Assembly (NCBI RefSeq): GCF_003325375.1 | Contig: NZ_CP030862.1 | Span: 3,413,501-3,477,500, forward strand | Reading direction: 5' to 3' | From: Streptomyces globosus | Lineage (GTDB): Bacteria > Actinomycetota > Actinomycetes > Streptomycetales > Streptomycetaceae | Length of the DNA: 64,000 nucleotides | Position numbers and translations under genes: made by a program | Notes under the pieces: model-generated | The model's input: only the letters and a program-made list of their open reading frames with translations | The model's database searches: none | What the model was told of the DNA's origin: nothing | In this document: positions 25,794 to 33,433 of the stretch, one piece after another | Layout of the letters: every line of letters starts with the position of its first letter | How positions within the stretch are numbered: position 1 is the first letter of the stretch

Positions 25794-26537
25794 GTGTCCG
25801 CGCCCACCCCGGCCGGGGCCTGCGAGCCCGCCGTCCGCGTGCTGCTGGTGGAGGACGACGACCTGATGCGCCGCTCCTTCGCCCTCGCCCTGGAACGCTA
25901 CGGCTACCGGGTGCAGGCCGCCGCCGACGGCCTCGCCGGGCTCGAACTCTTCCGCGCCGAGCCCTTCGACGTCCTCGTCCTGGACGTGATGCTGCCCGGC
26001 CTGGACGGGATCGGCCTGTGCCGCCGCATCCGCGAGACCAGCCTCGTGCCCGTCCTGATGATGTCGGCGCGCGGCGACGGGCTCGACGTCGTGGCCGGCC
26101 TGGAGGCCGGCGCCGACGACTACGTCGTCAAGCCCGTCGAGACGTACGTGCTCGTCGCCCGCATCCGCTCGCTCCTGCGGCGGGCCACCTACCCGCCGGC
26201 CCCGGCCGGAGCCCCCGCCCCCGCGGCCCCCGCTCCCGGACCGGCCGCGGGGGACGTCCTGGCCTTCGGCGACCTCTCCATCGACACCGCAGGCATGGAG
26301 GTCACCCTCGCGGGCAGCCCCGTCGCCCTCACCCCGACCGAGCTGAAGCTGCTCCTGGAGTTCGCCGCCCACCCCGGCGTCGTCCTGGAGCGGCACACTC
26401 TGCTGCGCGACGTCTGGGACTACGGCTGGGACGGCGACAGCCGCGTGGTGGACCTGTGCGTGCAGCGGCTGCGCCGCAAGCTCGGCAAGGACCGCATCGA
26501 GACGGTCCGCGGCTTCGGCTACAAGCTCAGGCGATGA
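25794..26537 (+). CDS. OmpR-family response regulator, CseB-like
   Basis: 247 residues. The receiver domain has VLLVEDDDLMRRS, phospho-acceptor aspartate in VLVLDVMLPGLDG, MMSARGDG and the YVVKPV lysine. After an alanine-proline linker comes a winged-helix DNA-binding domain: VALTPTELKLLLEFAAHPGVVLERHTLLRDVW and RVVDLCVQRLRRKL...IETVRGFGYKL. It is closest in style to CseB, the regulator that controls sigE in cell-envelope stress, but no sigE or cseA is adjacent, so I call it a paralogue. GTG 25794 has an AGGAG 10 nt upstream. The stop overlaps the kinase start (ATGA). The MacB-type ABC genes downstream are the natural target. Confidence 0.92.
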   Translation: MSAPTPAGACEPAVRVLLVEDDDLMRRSFALALERYGYRVQAAADGLAGLELFRAEPFDVLVLDVMLPGLDGIGLCRRIRETSLVPVLMMSARGDGLDVVAGLEAGADDYVVKPVETYVLVARIRSLLRRATYPPAPAGAPAPAAPAPGPAAGDVLAFGDLSIDTAGMEVTLAGSPVALTPTELKLLLEFAAHPGVVLERHTLLRDVWDYGWDGDSRVVDLCVQRLRRKLGKDRIETVRGFGYKLRR

Positions 26538-27856
26538 GCGGAGTGTCGGCGAACCGCCGGCCCGGGCCGGGCAGGACCTCCCTGCGGTGGAAGATCGCCG
26601 CGCTCGCCGCCGCCACGGCCGCGCTGGCCGCCGCCGCGGTCGGGGCCCTCGTCCACGTGTGGACCGCGCACGACATCGAGGACCGCGCCCGAGCCAGGGC
26701 GTTCAACGCCGTGTACGCCGCCGCCGACGTCCACCAGCGCACCGGCACCCTCACGGAAGGCGCCCGGCTGGACCCGCCCGACCTCCCCGCCTCCCTCCGC
26801 GCCCCCGCCGACGGTGCCCGGCACACCGCGTACGACCCGCGCACCGAGGGCAACGTCGGCCCGAGCATGTGGGCCGCCCAGCGCACCGGCGGCCCCGGGA
26901 GCCCCGTCCTCGCCGTCCAGGTCAACATGAGCAGCGAACTCCACACCCTGCGGCGGCTCGACGCGACCATGGCGGCTGCCTCCCTCGCCGCGCTCGCCGC
27001 CGCCACGCCCCTCGCCTTCTACGGGGCGGGGCTCGTCGCCCGCCGGCTGCGCCGCGTCTCCGCGACGGCGGCCCGCATCTCCGCCGGCGACCTCGACGCC
27101 CGGACCGGGCCCGCCGAGGGGCGGGACGAGGTCGCCGAGATCGCCGCCACCGTCGACCTCATGGCCGACAGCCTCGCCCGGCGCCTGCGCACCGAGCGCC
27201 AGTTCACGGCCGACGTCGCCCACGAGCTGCGCACCCCCGTCGGGGGACTGCTGGCGGCCGCCGGCCTGCTGCCGCCGGGAGAGGTGGAGGACCTGCTGCG
27301 CGCCCGGGTGCGCGATCTGCGCGACCTGGTCGAGGACCTCCTGGAGATCTCCCGCCTCGACGCGGGCGCCGAGCGCCCCGTCTGCGTCCGGGTACCGCTC
27401 GCCGCCGTCGTCGCCGAGGCCGTGTCCCGGACAGGGCTCGACACCCAGGTCACGCTCGCCGGGCCCGGGCCCGGGCCCGGGCCACGGGACGCCGGACCCG
27501 CCACCGCGGATCCGGAACCGACCGCGGACCCGGAGCCCGTCGTTGAGACCGATCCGCGCCGCCTGGAGCGGATCGTCGCCAACCTCGTCGTCAACGCCCA
27601 CCGCCACGGCGCCGCCCCGGTCCGGGTCACCGTCTCGGACCGCACCGTCGTCGTACGCGACCACGGGCCCGGCTTCCCGGACGACCTGCTGCTCCACGGC
27701 CCGCGCCGGTTCCACACCGGCGCCGCCGAGCGCGGCAGCGGCCACGGCCTCGGCCTGACCATCGCCACGGGCCAGGCCCGCCTCCTCGGCGCCGAGCTCC
27801 GCTTCGGCAACGCCCCGGACGGCGGCGCGGTCGCCACCCTGCGCCTGCCCGCCTGA
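26534..27856 (+). CDS. Membrane sensor histidine kinase, CseC-like
   Basis: 440 residues. TM1 (about 18-45, AALAAATAALAAAAVGALVHV) and TM2 (about 138-163) flank an extracytoplasmic loop of about 90 residues. A HAMP domain follows (RRLRRVSATAARISAGDLDAR), then HisKA with TADVAHELRTP, and HATPase with IVANLVVNAHRHG, RDHGPGFP and SGHGLGLTIA. Compared with CseC, the motifs TDPRRLER and LLHGPRRFHTG are shared, which supports homology. The stretch at about 309-335 is a proline/glycine/aspartate low-complexity insertion within the region before the ATPase domain. It is translationally coupled to the regulator (ATGA). The signal is unknown; the ABC exporter next to it suggests an envelope-active compound. 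Confidence 0.92.
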   Translation: MSGVSANRRPGPGRTSLRWKIAALAAATAALAAAAVGALVHVWTAHDIEDRARARAFNAVYAAADVHQRTGTLTEGARLDPPDLPASLRAPADGARHTAYDPRTEGNVGPSMWAAQRTGGPGSPVLAVQVNMSSELHTLRRLDATMAAASLAALAAATPLAFYGAGLVARRLRRVSATAARISAGDLDARTGPAEGRDEVAEIAATVDLMADSLARRLRTERQFTADVAHELRTPVGGLLAAAGLLPPGEVEDLLRARVRDLRDLVEDLLEISRLDAGAERPVCVRVPLAAVVAEAVSRTGLDTQVTLAGPGPGPGPRDAGPATADPEPTADPEPVVETDPRRLERIVANLVVNAHRHGAAPVRVTVSDRTVVVRDHGPGFPDDLLLHGPRRFHTGAAERGSGHGLGLTIATGQARLLGAELRFGNAPDGGAVATLRLPA

Positions 27857-27908
27857 GGGTCCGCCCGCCGGCGCTGCCGCACGACCGCGACGAAGCGGAG
27901 CGCGCACC

Positions 27909-27935
27909 GATACACCGCCGACCAGGAGCCGATAC
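27909..27935 (+). promoter_or_regulatory. Candidate operator: GATAC repeats in 11-bp phase before the ABC operon
   Basis: GATAC occurs at 27909-27913 and 27931-27935, 22 bp apart, with a weaker GACCA at 27920-27924 exactly midway. A three-site array in 11-bp phase is typical for OmpR-family regulators. It lies 53-79 bp before the ABC ATPase start and shares GATACGCGGCCG with the site before the response regulator gene. Confidence 0.45.
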
Positions 27936-27987
27936 GCGGCCGCGGAACCCTTCGGAGTGCACCGTACGCACCCGAAGAGGAGCCCCC

Positions 27988-28770
27988 GTGACCGCCGACC
28001 CCTCCGCCCCGCACACCGCGGCCGCCCCCCGCGGCGCCGCCGCCTCCGCCTCCGGCCTGACGAAGGTCCACGGCAGCGGCGACGCCCGCGTCACCGCCCT
28101 CGACGACGTGAGCATCACCTTCCGGCAGGGCGGGTTCACGGCCGTCATGGGCCCGTCCGGATGCGGCAAGTCCACGCTCCTGCACTGCGCCGCCGGCCTC
28201 GACACACCCACCTCCGGATCCGTCCGCATCGGCACCACCGAACTCGGCACACTGGACGACCGGGAGCTGACCCGGCTGCGCCGCGACCGCATCGGCTTCG
28301 TCTTCCAGGCCTTCAACCTGCTGCCGACGCTGACCGCCCTGGAGAACATCACCCTGCCCTCGGCCATCGCCGGGCGCCGCCCCGACCGGGAGTGGCTGGA
28401 GCGGGTGGTGTCCATGGTCGGCCTCTCCGGGCGCCTCGGCCACCGCCCCGCCCGGCTGTCCGGCGGGCAGCAGCAGCGCGTCGCCGTGGCCCGCGCGCTC
28501 GCCTCCCGCCCCGCGATCGTCTTCGCCGACGAGCCCACCGGCAACCTCGACTCCCGCTCCGGGGCCGAAGTCCTCGGCTTCCTGCGCGACTCGGTGCGCG
28601 ACCTGGGCCAGACCGTCGTCATGGTCACGCACGACCCCGGCGCCGCCGGCTACGCCGACCGCGTCGTGTTCCTCTGCGACGGCCGCCTCGTCGACGAGAT
28701 GACGCGCCCCACCCCGGACCGGGTCCTCGACCGGATGAAGGCCTTCGAAACCAGCTCGCGCACCAGCTGA
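27988..28770 (+). CDS. ABC transporter ATP-binding protein, MacB/LolD type
   Basis: 260 residues. Walker A is GPSGCGKST, the Q loop is in FVFQAFNLLPTLTALENI, the signature is RLSGGQQQR, Walker B is AIVFADEPTGNLDS and the H-loop is VMVTHDPGAAGYADR. FNLLPTLTALENI and the short length mark the MacB/LolD/SalX group, which powers FtsX-like permeases in export of peptides and antibiotics or in lipoprotein handling. GTG 27988 follows GAAGAGGAG. It is the first gene of a pair with the permease at 28866 and lies 131 bp after the sensor kinase, so the four genes form a typical two-component/ABC detoxification locus. Confidence 0.93.
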   Translation: MTADPSAPHTAAAPRGAAASASGLTKVHGSGDARVTALDDVSITFRQGGFTAVMGPSGCGKSTLLHCAAGLDTPTSGSVRIGTTELGTLDDRELTRLRRDRIGFVFQAFNLLPTLTALENITLPSAIAGRRPDREWLERVVSMVGLSGRLGHRPARLSGGQQQRVAVARALASRPAIVFADEPTGNLDSRSGAEVLGFLRDSVRDLGQTVVMVTHDPGAAGYADRVVFLCDGRLVDEMTRPTPDRVLDRMKAFETSSRTS

Positions 28771-28865
28771 CCGCCCCTCCCCGGCACTGCCCGCCCGGCA
28801 CCGCCCCGCCCGCGGACCGCACCGCACCGCAGCGGACCGCCCCCGCACCCCACCGAAAGCCGCCC

Positions 28866-31427
28866 ATGCTGAGAACAGCCCTGCGCAACGCCCTCGCGCA
28901 CAAAGCCCGTTCGGCCATGACCGTCCTCGCGGTCTGCCTCGGCGTCGCCTTCGTCTGCGGCACCCTCGTGTTCGCCGACTCCACCGCAGCCGCCCACCGC
29001 GCCGCCGTCTCCAAGAGCTTCGCCGACATCGCGGTCACCGTCACCGCGAAGCCGCCCCTGCCCGGCACCGCGGACCCCGGCCCCGACGTCCTCGACGACG
29101 CCCTCGTCCGCACACTCGCCGCCATCCCCGGCGTCGCCGCCGTCCGCCCCTCCGCCGACGGCTCGGCCACCCTGAACGCGGCCGACGGCACCCCGCTGCG
29201 CGCCGGCAAGGCCTGGGCCAACCTGGCCTCCGCCTACGTCCCCGGCCCCGACGGCAAGGACGGCCGCCACCCGCTGGCCGAGGGCCGGGCCCCGGTGGCG
29301 GCCGGGGAGGTCGCCCTCGACAGCGGCACCGCCGCCGCCGGCCGCTACCGCCTCGGCGACACCGTCACCCTGGCCACCGACGGCCCGGCCCTGCGCAAGC
29401 GGCTCGTCGGCACCGTCCGCACCACCGACTCCCGCGTGACCGCGGGCGGCACCCTCGCCGTGTTCGACAAGGCGACCGCCCAGGAGCTGTTCGCCGCCCC
29501 CGGCCACTACACCGGCATCGACCTGACCGCCGCACCCGGCACCGGCCAGGCCGAACTCGCCCGCCGGGTGACCGCCGCCCTCCCCGCCGACCGCGCAGAG
29601 GCCACCACCGGCGCCGCCCAGGCCGCCCGGCAGTCCGACTACGCCGACACCCTGACGCGCGGCCACGAGAAGCTGCCCATGCTCTTCGCCGGGGTCTCCC
29701 TCTTCATCAGCTCCTTCCTCGTCGTCAACACCTTCACCATGCTCGTCGGCCGACGGACCCGGGAGATCGCCCTGCTCCGCGCCATCGGCGCCACCCGCCG
29801 GCAGGTCGTCCGGTCCGTCCTGCTGGAAGCCGCCCTCGTCGGCCTCGCCGCATCCGCCGCCGGCTTCCTGCTCGGCCTCGGCATCGCCGCCGCCCTGCCC
29901 GCCGCCCTCGGCACCGACCAGGACGCGCTGCCCCGCGGCCCGCTGGTGATCGGCCCGCTGCCCGTCGCCGCGGCACTCGCCATCGGCGTCGGCGTCACCG
30001 TTCCCGCCGCCTGGCTGCCCTCGCGGCGGGCGGCCCGCATCGCCCCGGTGGAGGCCCTCCGCTCGGCCGGGCAGCAGCCCCGCGCCACGGGCGCCCGCAC
30101 CCGCGTCCGCGCCGCCGCGGCGGCCGCCCTCCTCGCCCTCAGCGCCTTCCTGCTGCTCCCGCTGACCCAGGCCGAGGACGCCTCCGAGGGGAACCTCCGC
30201 GACGCGATGGCCGGCTGCGCCCTCCTCGTCGCCGCCGCGGTCGTGCTCACCCCGCTGCTCGCCGCCCCCGCCATCCGGGGCGCCGGCCGCCTGACCCGCC
30301 GCCTCGGCATCACCGCCCGCCTCGCCCAGGAGAACGCCCTGCGCGACCCCCGGCGCACCGCCGCGACCGCCGCCACCGTGCTGATCAGCACCGCCCTCGT
30401 CAGCGGACTCGCCGTGATCGGCCACTCCGGGGCCCGGGCCCTGGACCGCCAGGCCGCGGAAGGCCTCGCCGCCGAGTACGTCATCAGCACCCCCACCCCC
30501 ACCACCGGCATCGACGACGCCACCCTGCGCCGCGTGGCCGGCACGCCCGGGATACGCGCCGCCCACGGCGTCGCCGACTCCACCCTCTTCCTCGGCGGCA
30601 GCGTCCGGAACATCGCCGGCGTCGATGCGCGCACCGCCGACGAGGCCATGCGGCTCGACTTCACCAGCGGCTCCGCCACCGGCCTCGGACCCGGCCGGAT
30701 CGCCGTCTCCGCCACCACCGCACGCGACAACCGCCTCGACACCGGAAGCCGCGTCACCGCCCGCATCGGCCGGAGCGGCCCCGACACCGCCTACACCGTC
30801 GTCGGCGTCTACCGCGACAACCCCACCGCCGGCGACGCCCTCGGCGCCCGCACCGAGGTCCAGCAGCACCAGTTCCGCCCCGGCACCGTCCAGCGCATCC
30901 TCGTCCGCACCGAAGACGGCGCCCGCGGCATCCGCAGCGGGCTGCGCACCGCCGTCGGCAACAGCCCGCTGCTGAAGGTGCAGGACCGGGCGGAACTCGT
31001 CCGCGAGGCCGCGGGCGTCATGGGCGACCTGCTCACCCTGATGTACGGGCTCCTCGCCCTCGGAGCCGCCATCTCCGCCCTCGGCATCGCCAACACCCTG
31101 GCCGTGTCCGTCGCCGAGCGCACCCGGGAGATCGGCGTCCTGCGCGCCCTCGGCGTGGACCGCGCCGGCATCCGCCGGACCATCCGCCTGGAGGCCGTCA
31201 CCGTCGCCGCGTACGGCACCCTGCCCGGCCTGGCCTGCGGGCTGTTCGGCGCCTGGGCTGTCGGCTCCCTCGCCAACGGCGCCATGCAGCAGTACGCCTT
31301 CCGGCTGCCCTGGGCAACGCTGCTCCTCGTCTGCCTGGCCCCCCTCGCCATCGCCGCGGCCGCGGCGGCCGCACCGGCCCGCCGGGCTGCCGCACTCCGA
31401 CCGCTGGAGGCCGTCGCCGAGCAGTAG
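28866..31427 (+). CDS. FtsX-like ABC permease (double-module, ten-TM type)
   Basis: 853 residues. Two FtsX modules are visible. The first has a TM helix at about 15-40, a large extracytoplasmic domain (45-260), then KLPMLFAGVSLFISSFLVVNTFTMLVGRRTREIALLRAIGATRRQV, the conserved coupling helix. The second, ending the protein, has LMYGLLALGAAISALGIANTLAVSV followed by AERTREIGVLRALGVDRAGI. This is the layout of actinobacterial MacB-class permeases of about 850 residues. It pairs with the ATPase 95 bp upstream. The start ATG 28866 has only a weak Shine-Dalgarno sequence. Substrate unknown; regulation by the adjacent CseB/CseC-like system is likely. Confidence 0.93.
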   Translation: MLRTALRNALAHKARSAMTVLAVCLGVAFVCGTLVFADSTAAAHRAAVSKSFADIAVTVTAKPPLPGTADPGPDVLDDALVRTLAAIPGVAAVRPSADGSATLNAADGTPLRAGKAWANLASAYVPGPDGKDGRHPLAEGRAPVAAGEVALDSGTAAAGRYRLGDTVTLATDGPALRKRLVGTVRTTDSRVTAGGTLAVFDKATAQELFAAPGHYTGIDLTAAPGTGQAELARRVTAALPADRAEATTGAAQAARQSDYADTLTRGHEKLPMLFAGVSLFISSFLVVNTFTMLVGRRTREIALLRAIGATRRQVVRSVLLEAALVGLAASAAGFLLGLGIAAALPAALGTDQDALPRGPLVIGPLPVAAALAIGVGVTVPAAWLPSRRAARIAPVEALRSAGQQPRATGARTRVRAAAAAALLALSAFLLLPLTQAEDASEGNLRDAMAGCALLVAAAVVLTPLLAAPAIRGAGRLTRRLGITARLAQENALRDPRRTAATAATVLISTALVSGLAVIGHSGARALDRQAAEGLAAEYVISTPTPTTGIDDATLRRVAGTPGIRAAHGVADSTLFLGGSVRNIAGVDARTADEAMRLDFTSGSATGLGPGRIAVSATTARDNRLDTGSRVTARIGRSGPDTAYTVVGVYRDNPTAGDALGARTEVQQHQFRPGTVQRILVRTEDGARGIRSGLRTAVGNSPLLKVQDRAELVREAAGVMGDLLTLMYGLLALGAAISALGIANTLAVSVAERTREIGVLRALGVDRAGIRRTIRLEAVTVAAYGTLPGLACGLFGAWAVGSLANGAMQQYAFRLPWATLLLVCLAPLAIAAAAAAAPARRAAALRPLEAVAEQ

Positions 31428-31446
31428 CCGCCGCAGTCACCCGCCG

Positions 31447-32139
31447 TCACCCGCCGGCGCCGCCGCCGGTCCCGCCGCCCGCCGCGGCCGGGCCGCCGGC
31501 CGCGGGATCGCGCCACATCGGCCACAGGGCGGGCCCGCCGTGCGGGAGCCGGATCTCGCCCGTCACCCGGAACCCCAACCGCTCGTAGAACGGCACGTTC
31601 GACGCCCTGCTCGACTCCAGGTACGCCGCCTCCCCGAGCCGGTCGCAGTGCGCCAACTGCTCCCGTACGAGCGCCGAGCCGGCGCCGGCGCCCTGCACCT
31701 GCGGATCCTTCCCCACGGTCGGCAGGTACCAGTGGGGCTCCTCCGGATGCGCCCGGTGCAGGCACTCCTGCACCTCCGCGGCCCGCCCCAGACCCCGCGG
31801 CCCGAAGACCCGCACATAGCGGGGCACGGACGCCAGCTCCCGCACCGCCGGCGCCCGCCACCGGCCGGGCCCGGACCACAGGGCCGCCGCCAGCAGCCGC
31901 CCCTCCCCGGTCGCGGCGACCCGCACGGCCCCCTCCCGCGGCCGCTGCTGCCGCTGCGCCAGCCGGAAGTAGAGCGCGATCCGGCGGGTCCGGTCCGGCC
32001 CGCCGCCGGGGACCATCCACCCCATGACGGGGTCGTCGGCGAAGGCGAGGGCCAGGAGGCCGGCGACCGTGCGCGCCTCGCCCGGCCGGGCGTGCCGGAT
32101 CCCGAACGACTGCGGCAGCGGCCGCTTCCGTGTGCTCAT
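31447..32139 (-). CDS. GNAT-family N-acetyltransferase
   Basis: 230 residues. The first domain part is RHARPGEARTVAGLLALAFADDPVMGWMVP, followed by YLPTVGKDPQVQGAGAGSALVREQLAHCD, whose QGAGAGSALV is the acetyl-CoA loop, and AAYLESSRASNVPFYERLGFRVTGEIRLP, the conserved end of the fold. This subtype with an F.DDP..GW motif is frequent in Streptomyces, and members often acetylate small molecules or antibiotics; the substrate is not known. ATG 32139 is chosen over an upstream start at 32193 because the extra 18 residues are arginine-rich. It converges with the ABC permease with only 19 bp between stops, which contain short GTCACCCGCC direct repeats. Confidence 0.87.
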   Translation of the reverse strand: MSTRKRPLPQSFGIRHARPGEARTVAGLLALAFADDPVMGWMVPGGGPDRTRRIALYFRLAQRQQRPREGAVRVAATGEGRLLAAALWSGPGRWRAPAVRELASVPRYVRVFGPRGLGRAAEVQECLHRAHPEEPHWYLPTVGKDPQVQGAGAGSALVREQLAHCDRLGEAAYLESSRASNVPFYERLGFRVTGEIRLPHGGPALWPMWRDPAAGGPAAAGGGTGGGAGG

Positions 32140-32315
32140 CGCGCCACGGTAGGCGGCCGGGCGCCGCCGCCACCGGCCACACGCCCGCGGCACCGCCCGA
32201 TCAGGCCGAACGGGGACGGGCCCCGGACGACGCAGGCGGACGGAGGGTTCGCGGCGGCACCTGCCACGCCGTGCCCCCGGTCGGCGGGCGGCACCCGCCG
32301 ACCGGCCGTTGGGCT

Positions 32316-32771
32316 TCAGTCCGCCGGCGGGCCCGCCGTGTGGTCGGGGTGGCCCGGGGTGCGGCGGGCGCGCTTGAGCCGGGCCTCGTACAGGTGGTCG
32401 CGCCCGCCGGCGAGGTCGTCGACGGCCTGCTGCGCGAGCGCCGCGAACGGCCGGTAGTAGGTGTGGTTGTAGGCCTCGATGATCTGGAAGGTCCAGTGGC
32501 CGGGGATGACGTTGCGGCCGAGGATGTCCCGCTCGATCGCCGCCGCCACGTCGCCGTGCCCGGCTTCCCGGAAGAGGCGTACCGCCTCGTCGAGTTCGAA
32601 GTCCGCCGTGCCGGTCAGCTGGTGGAAGGCGTACAGGTGGCCGCGCGCGCGTTCGGTGGTCTCCAGCGCCTTCGACAGGGCGCCGAGGGCCAGGACGGTG
32701 GCGTGCGCCACGCCGTGCGGGCGGAGGGGGTCCGTACGGGGCGGCCGGTCGTGCTCCTCTGGTGCGCTCAC
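32316..32771 (-). CDS. Helical protein of unknown function
   Basis: 151 residues. The region HATVLALGALSKALETTERARGHLYAFHQLTGTADFELDEAVRLFREAGH followed by RPFAALAQQAVDDLAGGRDHLYEARLKR is largely helical and acidic, with conserved-looking histidine and tyrosine residues (GHWTFQIIEAYNHTYYRPF). I recognise it as similar to short hypothetical proteins of Streptomyces without a known role. No signal peptide, no membrane helix. It lies between the GNAT gene and the MarR gene on the same strand, but gaps of about 100-180 bp argue against a tight operon. Confidence 0.7.
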   Translation of the reverse strand: MSAPEEHDRPPRTDPLRPHGVAHATVLALGALSKALETTERARGHLYAFHQLTGTADFELDEAVRLFREAGHGDVAAAIERDILGRNVIPGHWTFQIIEAYNHTYYRPFAALAQQAVDDLAGGRDHLYEARLKRARRTPGHPDHTAGPPAD

Positions 32772-32868
32772 CGTCCCTGCATAGCGCGTACGGGGCCGCC
32801 TGCCGAGCGGGCGCGCGGGGCCGCCATCCGGACGGCGGGGCCTCCCGGCTGCGTCCTCTGCCGCGCCG

Positions 32869-33363
32869 TCAGCGGCCCACGAGGCCGAGCTGGTGGTTCA
32901 TCGCCTGCAGAAAGCGCACCACGACGTGCAGCTCGGCCGGGTCGAAGGGCGCGCAGGCCGCCTCCGTGCCGCGGGCCAGCGGGCCGAAGAACTCGCGCGC
33001 CGCCTCGCGGCCCGACGGCGCGTAGTGGATGTGGACCACGCGGCGGTCGTCTGCCGCCCGGACCCGCCGGACGTGCCCGGCCTTCTCCAGCCGGTCCAGG
33101 CAGGCGGTGACGGCCCCCGAGGTGAGGTTCATCCGGCTGCGCAGGCGCCCCGGGGTCATCGGGCCGCCCTCCTCGTCGTGCTCGGCGTCGAGGACGGCGA
33201 TCAGCGCCTGGACGTCCGTCAGGTGCAGGCCGTGTGCCTGGGCGAACTCCTGGACGATCCGGTTGAACTCCGCGTTCATGCGGCGCAGCAGCACGGCGAA
33301 GGACTGCAACCCGATCGGGTCGTCCGCAGGAAGTGAGGACAGGGGGGTGTCGGCACTGGGCAT
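32869..33363 (-). CDS. MarR-family transcriptional regulator of the MMPL pump
   Basis: 164 residues. The winged helix reads HLTDVQALIAVLDAE, GGPMTPGRLRSRMNLTSGAVTACLDRLEKAGHVRRVRAADDRRVVHIHYAPSG, the classic MarR core with the recognition helix in SGAVTACLDRL and the wing in DDRR. It dimerises through the terminal helices. ATG 33363 is chosen; the frame is open 11 codons further, but that would start inside the operator. It is divergent from the MMPL transporter across a 70-bp gap holding a perfect 12-bp inverted repeat, so it very likely represses both genes and is released by a pump substrate. Confidence 0.93.
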   Translation of the reverse strand: MPSADTPLSSLPADDPIGLQSFAVLLRRMNAEFNRIVQEFAQAHGLHLTDVQALIAVLDAEHDEEGGPMTPGRLRSRMNLTSGAVTACLDRLEKAGHVRRVRAADDRRVVHIHYAPSGREAAREFFGPLARGTEAACAPFDPAELHVVVRFLQAMNHQLGLVGR

Positions 33364-33377
33364 GACACCAGCATATG

Positions 33378-33414
33378 ATCTCTCAATCATTGACATACTT
33401 TGTGATTGAGAGAT
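33378..33414. promoter_or_regulatory. Perfect inverted-repeat operator between marR-like gene and MMPL pump
   Basis: ATCTCTCAATCA (33378-33389) and TGATTGAGAGAT (33403-33414) are exact complements separated by 13 bp. The repeat centre includes TTGACA (33390-33395), a consensus -35 for the pump gene. The AT content is far above the surroundings. A MarR dimer at this site would block both promoters. Confidence 0.75.
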
Positions 33415-33433
33415 TGAAGGGCGGTTCGTTCAC

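Noticed and set aside
25794..27856. Naming the two-component genes cseB and cseC
   Set aside because: Similarity is good, but sigE and cseA are missing beside them and an ABC exporter follows, so a paralogue is more likely.
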